A stretch of 64,000 bases of DNA from CAYWEM01 sp964457225 (lineage in GTDB: Bacteria > Acidobacteriota > Aminicenantia > UBA2199), in assembly GCA_964457225.1 (NCBI GenBank), contig CAYWEM010000012.1:29410-93409 (forward strand), read 5' to 3'. The translations under genes and the position numbers were made by a program. Of this stretch, positions 60,862-64,000 are shown in pieces. Under the pieces are notes generated by a model. That model was not told where the DNA came from and did not search any database. It was given only the letters and a program-made list of their open reading frames with translations. Within the stretch, counting starts at the first letter, position 1, and each line of letters opens with the position of its first letter.

Positions 60862-61428
60862 ATGACTCTTGATCAACGCTTGATCCCGCCCCACGGAGGG
60901 TATCGGGAGTTGAAATCGTTCCAGATGGCGGAAATAGTTTATGACGCCACCGTTGTTTTCTGCGAACGCTTCGTTCCCAGAAGATCGCGCACCCATGACC
61001 AGATGGTGCAGGCGGCCAGAAGCGGCCGCCAGAACATCGCCGAAGGTTCAATGGCTTCCGGAACATCGAAAAAGACCGAACTGAAACTGGTCGGCGTGGC
61101 CCGGGCCAGTCTTGAAGAGCTCTTGCTCGATTACCAGGATTTCCTGCGCCAAAAAGGCTTGGAGCTTTGGTCAAAGAACGACTCTCGAGCTCTTGAAATC
61201 CGTCAGCTTTCAAGAAAGGAAAATAGGTCTTATAAGACTTATGAGTCCTATTTTTCCCTCAGTCCGGCCGAGACTGCCGCCAATGTTCTGGTCTGCCTGA
61301 TTAACCAGGCTAATTACCTGCTTGATCAGCAATTACGCTCGCTGGAAAAAGCTTTCACCGAAGAAGGAGGCTTTACTGAGCGCTTATACCGCTTTCGCAG
61401 CGCCAAAAGGCGGGATCGGGAATATTGA
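60862..61428 (+). CDS. four-helix-bundle (S23/IVP-like) protein embedded in the cas operon
   Basis: This 188-aa protein carries the four-helix-bundle pattern. FQMAEIVYDATVVFCERF is followed by DQMVQAARSGRQNIAEGSMASGTSKKTELKLVGVARASLEELLLDYQDFLRQKGL (in parts). The long C-terminal helices and a basic tail (RLYRFRSAKRRDREY) match the 'four helix bundle suffix domain' subgroup. Such proteins are related to 23S intervening-sequence proteins and to the Avd proteins of diversity-generating retroelements. Here the gene sits 4 bases after cas7c and its stop overlaps the cas4 start (TGATG), so it is coupled into the operon. A canonical type I-C operon has no such gene at this place. Its function is unknown; a link with cas4-cas1-cas2 is only inferred. 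Confidence 0.85.
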   Translation: MTLDQRLIPPHGGYRELKSFQMAEIVYDATVVFCERFVPRRSRTHDQMVQAARSGRQNIAEGSMASGTSKKTELKLVGVARASLEELLLDYQDFLRQKGLELWSKNDSRALEIRQLSRKENRSYKTYESYFSLSPAETAANVLVCLINQANYLLDQQLRSLEKAFTEEGGFTERLYRFRSAKRRDREY

Positions 61429-62099
61429 TGCTCTTCAAAGAAGATGATTTACTGCCCCTGTCGGCGATCCAGCACCTGCTGTTCTGTGAACGTCAATGCG
61501 CGTTGATTCACACTGAATCTATTTGGAGTGAAAACATTTTAACCGCCCAAGGCAGAGCTGAGCATCATAAAGTAGACAGTGGTATGGAGGAAAGCCGCTA
61601 TGGCCTGCGTATTCTCAGGGGATTGGCATTGCGCAGTCAATTGCTCGGGTTGAGCGGCAAATCCGATGTGGTGGAACTGCGCACCCCGGAGTCTGGTAAT
61701 ACAGGTATTACCTTGCCGGGCATTTCCGGAGAATGGTTGCTCTTCCCGGTTGAATACAAGCACGGCCGACCTAAAAGCAATAACTGCGATAGAGTTCAAC
61801 TCTGCGCCCAGGCAATCTGCCTGGAAGAAATGCTGGGAGCCACTATTAACTCGGGCGCTTTGTTCTATCATGCCATCAGGAGGCGTCATGCGGTGCAATT
61901 CGACCTGGAACTTCGAATGCTTACCGAAAAAGCCGCCTTCAGATTGCATGAATTATTCCGCTCGGGCCAAACTCCTCCAGCGGTTAATGACAAGAGGTGC
62001 AAAAATTGCTCGATCAAAAAGCTCTGCCTGCCGACCAGAACCGACGGCCGATATTCGGCGTCAAAGTACATCCAAACCGCAATCAGTTTGGAGGTCTGA
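61428..62099 (+). CDS. cas4: Cas4, CRISPR adaptation exonuclease
   Basis: This 223-aa Cas4 has the iron-sulfur cysteines C20 (HLLFCERQC) and the C-terminal C191, C194, C200 (RCKNCSIKKLC). The RecB-like nuclease part includes LLGLSGKSDVVEL and FPVEYKHGRP (D and E/K of the PD-(D/E)xK site). It trims prespacers and helps choose PAM. The ATG at 61428 overlaps the stop of the preceding gene by one base; an adjacent TTG at 61425 is an alternative. The cas1 ATG directly follows the cas4 stop. Confidence 0.95.
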   Translation: MLFKEDDLLPLSAIQHLLFCERQCALIHTESIWSENILTAQGRAEHHKVDSGMEESRYGLRILRGLALRSQLLGLSGKSDVVELRTPESGNTGITLPGISGEWLLFPVEYKHGRPKSNNCDRVQLCAQAICLEEMLGATINSGALFYHAIRRRHAVQFDLELRMLTEKAAFRLHELFRSGQTPPAVNDKRCKNCSIKKLCLPTRTDGRYSASKYIQTAISLEV

Positions 62100-63131
62100 A
62101 TGCGTCCCCTGCTCAACACTCTGTTCGTGACCAGTGATGGCAGTTACCTGAAAAAAGAGGGAGAATCAGTAACTGTTATGCAGGGCAAGGACGTGAAATT
62201 CCGTATGCCCCTGCACAACCTGGCGGGCATTATCTGCATGGCCCGTTGTTCCTGCAGTCCGTCCCTGCTCGGACTCTGCGGAAAAAAAGGCGTGGCAGTC
62301 ACCTTTCTGACTCCAACTGGTCGTTTCTTGGCCAGGTTACAGGGGCCGGTTTCCGGAAATGTGTTATTGCGTACCAGACAGTATCGTGTTTCTGAAGAAC
62401 TGTCAATTGCGGTCGAAATCGCCCGTTCTATGATTTTTGCCAAGATTTACAACTGCAGATTATCCCTGCAGAGAGCCTGCCGCGATCATCATACTGAAGC
62501 AACTCCAGGGATTTTGTCAGGGACTATCGCCAAGCTAAGCTGTTATCTTCAGGCCGCGAAAAATGAAAACAACCTGGAACGATTGCGGGGCCTTGAGGGA
62601 TACGCTTCCAGGCTTTATTTCCAGTCCTTTAATTACCTCATAGTTGCCCAAAAAGAAGATTTTCATTTATCTTCCCGCAATCGCCGACCGCCTCTGGACA
62701 GGGTAAATGCTCTTTTGTCATTTGTGTATACATTGCTTCTGCATGACGTTTCATCCGCTCTTGAGACAGTAGGGCTCGATCCGGCCGTCGGGTTCCTGCA
62801 CCGCCTGCGGCCGGGAAGACTAAGCCTGGCGCTCGACCTGATGGAGGAATTCAGACCCAGTTTTGCTGATCGCCTTGTTCTAACCATGATCAACCTGAAA
62901 CAAATTTCCGGGAACGATTTCGAGCAAACGGCCAGCGGCGGAATCTGGCTTAATGAAACCGGTCGCAAAAAAGTGATCGTCGCCTACCAGAAACGCAAGC
63001 AGGATGAACTCACTCACCCATTCTTATCAGAAAAAATCCCGGTAGGTATGTGTTTTTTCGCTCAAGCTCTGCTGCTGGCCCGTTATCTGCGCGGTGATCT
63101 TGACGCTTATCCGGCTTTTTTCTGGAAATAG
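62100..63131 (+). CDS. cas1: Cas1, CRISPR adaptation integrase
   Basis: This 343-aa protein has the Cas1 fold. The N-terminal beta-part is LLNTLFVTSDGSYLKKEGESV. The C-terminal helical integrase part has its metal ligands in LRGLEGYASRLYF (Glu), GFLHRLRPGRLSLALDL (His) and DLMEEFRP (Glu/Asp). It inserts new spacers with Cas2 at the leader end. GGAGG lies before the ATG, which follows the cas4 stop with no gap. Confidence 0.97.
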   Translation: MRPLLNTLFVTSDGSYLKKEGESVTVMQGKDVKFRMPLHNLAGIICMARCSCSPSLLGLCGKKGVAVTFLTPTGRFLARLQGPVSGNVLLRTRQYRVSEELSIAVEIARSMIFAKIYNCRLSLQRACRDHHTEATPGILSGTIAKLSCYLQAAKNENNLERLRGLEGYASRLYFQSFNYLIVAQKEDFHLSSRNRRPPLDRVNALLSFVYTLLLHDVSSALETVGLDPAVGFLHRLRPGRLSLALDLMEEFRPSFADRLVLTMINLKQISGNDFEQTASGGIWLNETGRKKVIVAYQKRKQDELTHPFLSEKIPVGMCFFAQALLLARYLRGDLDAYPAFFWK

Positions 63132-63140
63132 GAGTTAGAC

Positions 63141-63434
63141 ATGATGATGGTGGTGGTCAGTTACGATGTCAGCACTATGACCAGAGAAGGCAGGAAAAGA
63201 TTGCGCCAGGTAGCCAAAACCTGCAAGAATTATGGGCAGAGAGTTCAGCATTCTGTCTTTGAATGTCTTGTTGATCCGGTGCAGTTCAACAATCTCAGAA
63301 ATAAACTGACGGAAATTTATTCTCCTGAAAAAGACAGTTTGCGGTTCTATTTTCTCGGCAACAATTGGAAAAAGAGAGTTGATCATCTTGGCTGTAAATC
63401 CCCGGTGGACCCGGAGGGAGTGCTTCTGGTCTGA
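63141..63434 (+). CDS. cas2: Cas2, CRISPR adaptation subunit
   Basis: This 97-aa ferredoxin-fold protein starts with MMMVVVSYDVS (the active-site-like Asp in the first strand). KRLRQVAKTCKNYGQRVQHSVFECLVDPVQF follows, which is the usual Cas2 segment. It dimerises and joins Cas1 in spacer integration. AGGAG precedes the ATG triplet. Confidence 0.96.
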   Translation: MMMVVVSYDVSTMTREGRKRLRQVAKTCKNYGQRVQHSVFECLVDPVQFNNLRNKLTEIYSPEKDSLRFYFLGNNWKKRVDHLGCKSPVDPEGVLLV

Positions 63435-63435
63435 G

Positions 63436-63480
63436 ATCGCGAACCATGAGCGGACATTTATTTCTTAGAAGATTCGCGAT
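63436..63480. promoter_or_regulatory. inverted repeat in the CRISPR leader, just after cas2
   Basis: ATCGCGAA (63436-63443) and TTCGCGAT (63473-63480) are perfect 8-base arms with a 29-base spacer. They begin 2 bases after the cas2 stop. Leaders of type I-C arrays commonly have a CGCGAA/TTCGCG inverted repeat at this place. Confidence 0.55.
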
Positions 63481-63565
63481 TCCCAACAGAACTTGTTTTC
63501 TTTGACTTTTCTCAATGAGTTGGGCATCAAAAAGTGTAAATTAATTTTGTTTCGCGGAAATTGCC

Positions 63566-63594
63566 TTGCAAAAGGCGTCAATAAAAGGTATTTA
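63566..63594 (+). promoter_or_regulatory. leader promoter of the CRISPR array
   Basis: TTGCAA (63566-63571), 17 bases, TATTTA (63589-63594), in an A/T-rich leader. The predicted start, near 63601, is directly before the first repeat at 63604. Confidence 0.55.
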
Positions 63595-63603
63595 AAGGGA
63601 AGC

Positions 63604-63971
63604 GTCGCCCCTCGCGCAGGGGCGTGGATTGAAACGGCTGTAAGTGCGGTGACCCTGACCAGATCGAAACCGTCGCCCCTCGCGCAGGGGCGTGGATTGA
63701 AACTGGTCATCTTCGCTGAGTACGTCCCAGTCCGGAGTCGCCCCTCGCGCAGGGGCGTGGATTGAAACCAGGGCGGCGGCAACCTGCTCAGCGGTAGCAA
63801 TTTGGTCGCCCCTCGCGCAGGGGCGTGGATTGAAACGAGTACATTACCATTTAGCTCGCTGCCCTCGGTCAGTCGCCCCTCGCGCAGGGGCGTGGATTGA
63901 AACACCATCCCAGGGGCTGGCATTGACAAGGCCCTGCCAGTGCCCCCCCGGCAAGGGCCGCGGATGAAAAC
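63604..63971 (+). CRISPR. type I-C CRISPR array: 5 intact repeats plus 1 degenerate repeat
   Basis: Five identical 32-base repeats start at 63604, 63672, 63737, 63805 and 63872. Each begins GTCGCCCCTCGCG and ends GTGGATTGAAAC, with a GCCCC/GGGGC stem inside, the type I-C repeat pattern. Spacers are 36, 33, 36 and 35 bases. A sixth unit at 63940-63971 has the same length but matches the consensus at only 22 of 32 positions, after a fifth spacer of 36 bases (63904-63939). This is the usual form of a decaying leader-distal end. The leader lies upstream (63435-63603) with cas2, and transcription runs left to right. The array may end here; the last 29 bases show no further repeat before the window edge. 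Confidence 0.96.
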
Positions 63972-64000
63972 CGAAAGCTGAGGGTGAAAAACGAAAAAAC

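Noticed and set aside
60862..61428. A diversity-generating retroelement, suggested by the Avd-like four-helix protein
   Set aside because: There is no reverse transcriptase, no template/variable repeat pair and no C-type lectin target in the window.
55274..63434. Anti-CRISPR or a transposon inserted in the cas operon
   Set aside because: No transposase, terminal inverted repeats or target duplications were seen, and all cas frames are intact. The only extra gene fits seamlessly between cas7c and cas4.
63465..63929. Minus-strand open frame of 154 aa across the CRISPR array
   Set aside because: Its repeated peptide (FNPRPCARGD-like units) is merely the translation of the CRISPR repeats.
1..64000. 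tRNA, rRNA or tmRNA genes
   Set aside because: No T-arm GGTTCGAATCC-type motif with matching acceptor stems, and no rRNA segments, were noticed on either strand; only RNase P RNA was found. A tRNAscan run would be decisive.

Overview
The window comes from the chromosome of a diderm bacterium that makes lipopolysaccharide. This rests on bamA, an ompH/skp-type chaperone, fabZ and lpxA, plus a TolC/MFP/RND efflux system. Base composition is moderate, close to half G+C by eye. I recognise no single marker that fixes the phylum. The mix of DUF4388 and DUF1844 proteins, GH57 glycosidase, methylmalonyl-CoA epimerase with MeaB, and a Gfo/Idh/MocA oxidoreductase beside lpxA would suit an Acidobacteriota/Aminicenantes-like or delta-proteobacteria-like lineage. 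That placement is a low-confidence inference.

Layout. Positions 1-195 hold the 5' part of RNase P RNA (minus strand, cut by the window edge), followed by an NtrC-type sigma-54 activator and tldE-tldD. A sulfotransferase and a DUF3467-like gene run the other way (4.2-5.2 kb). The proteostasis block tig-clpP-clpX-lon-ysxC-rho occupies 5.3-12.7 kb on the minus strand. Next come a small lipoprotein, a sulfur-handling cluster (two YeeE/YedE half-transporters and an MBL-double rhodanese protein), ribF, a DUF1844-TPR membrane protein-DUF4388 operon, a secreted papain-fold peptidase and a crotonase. A two-gene nucleotidyltransferase module resembling a toxin-antitoxin pair lies at 22.9-23.6 kb. A tolC-MFP-RND operon (24-30 kb), an acyl-CoA ligase, a copper-type P-ATPase, a PDZ protein, mazG, a bifunctional nuclease and mfd follow. 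The envelope cluster bamA-ompH-fabZ-lpxA-oxidoreductase-serine hydrolase spans 42-48 kb. Then come a chemoreceptor, a small exported protein, a GH57 enzyme and the mce-meaB pair.

The last 10 kb is a complete type I-C CRISPR-Cas locus: a divergent WYL regulator, cas3, cas5c, cas8c (with an internal cas11c start), cas7c, cas4, cas1, cas2 and an array of five good repeats plus one decayed terminal repeat. Its unusual element is a four-helix-bundle gene embedded between cas7c and cas4 and overlapping the cas4 start. The operator-promoter region between the regulator and cas3, the cas2-array leader hairpin and a promoter abutting the first repeat can all be read in the sequence.

A second pattern runs across the whole window. 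At least ten genes have a good -10 hexamer 5-11 bases before the start codon and little or no ribosome binding site, so leaderless mRNAs look common in this organism.
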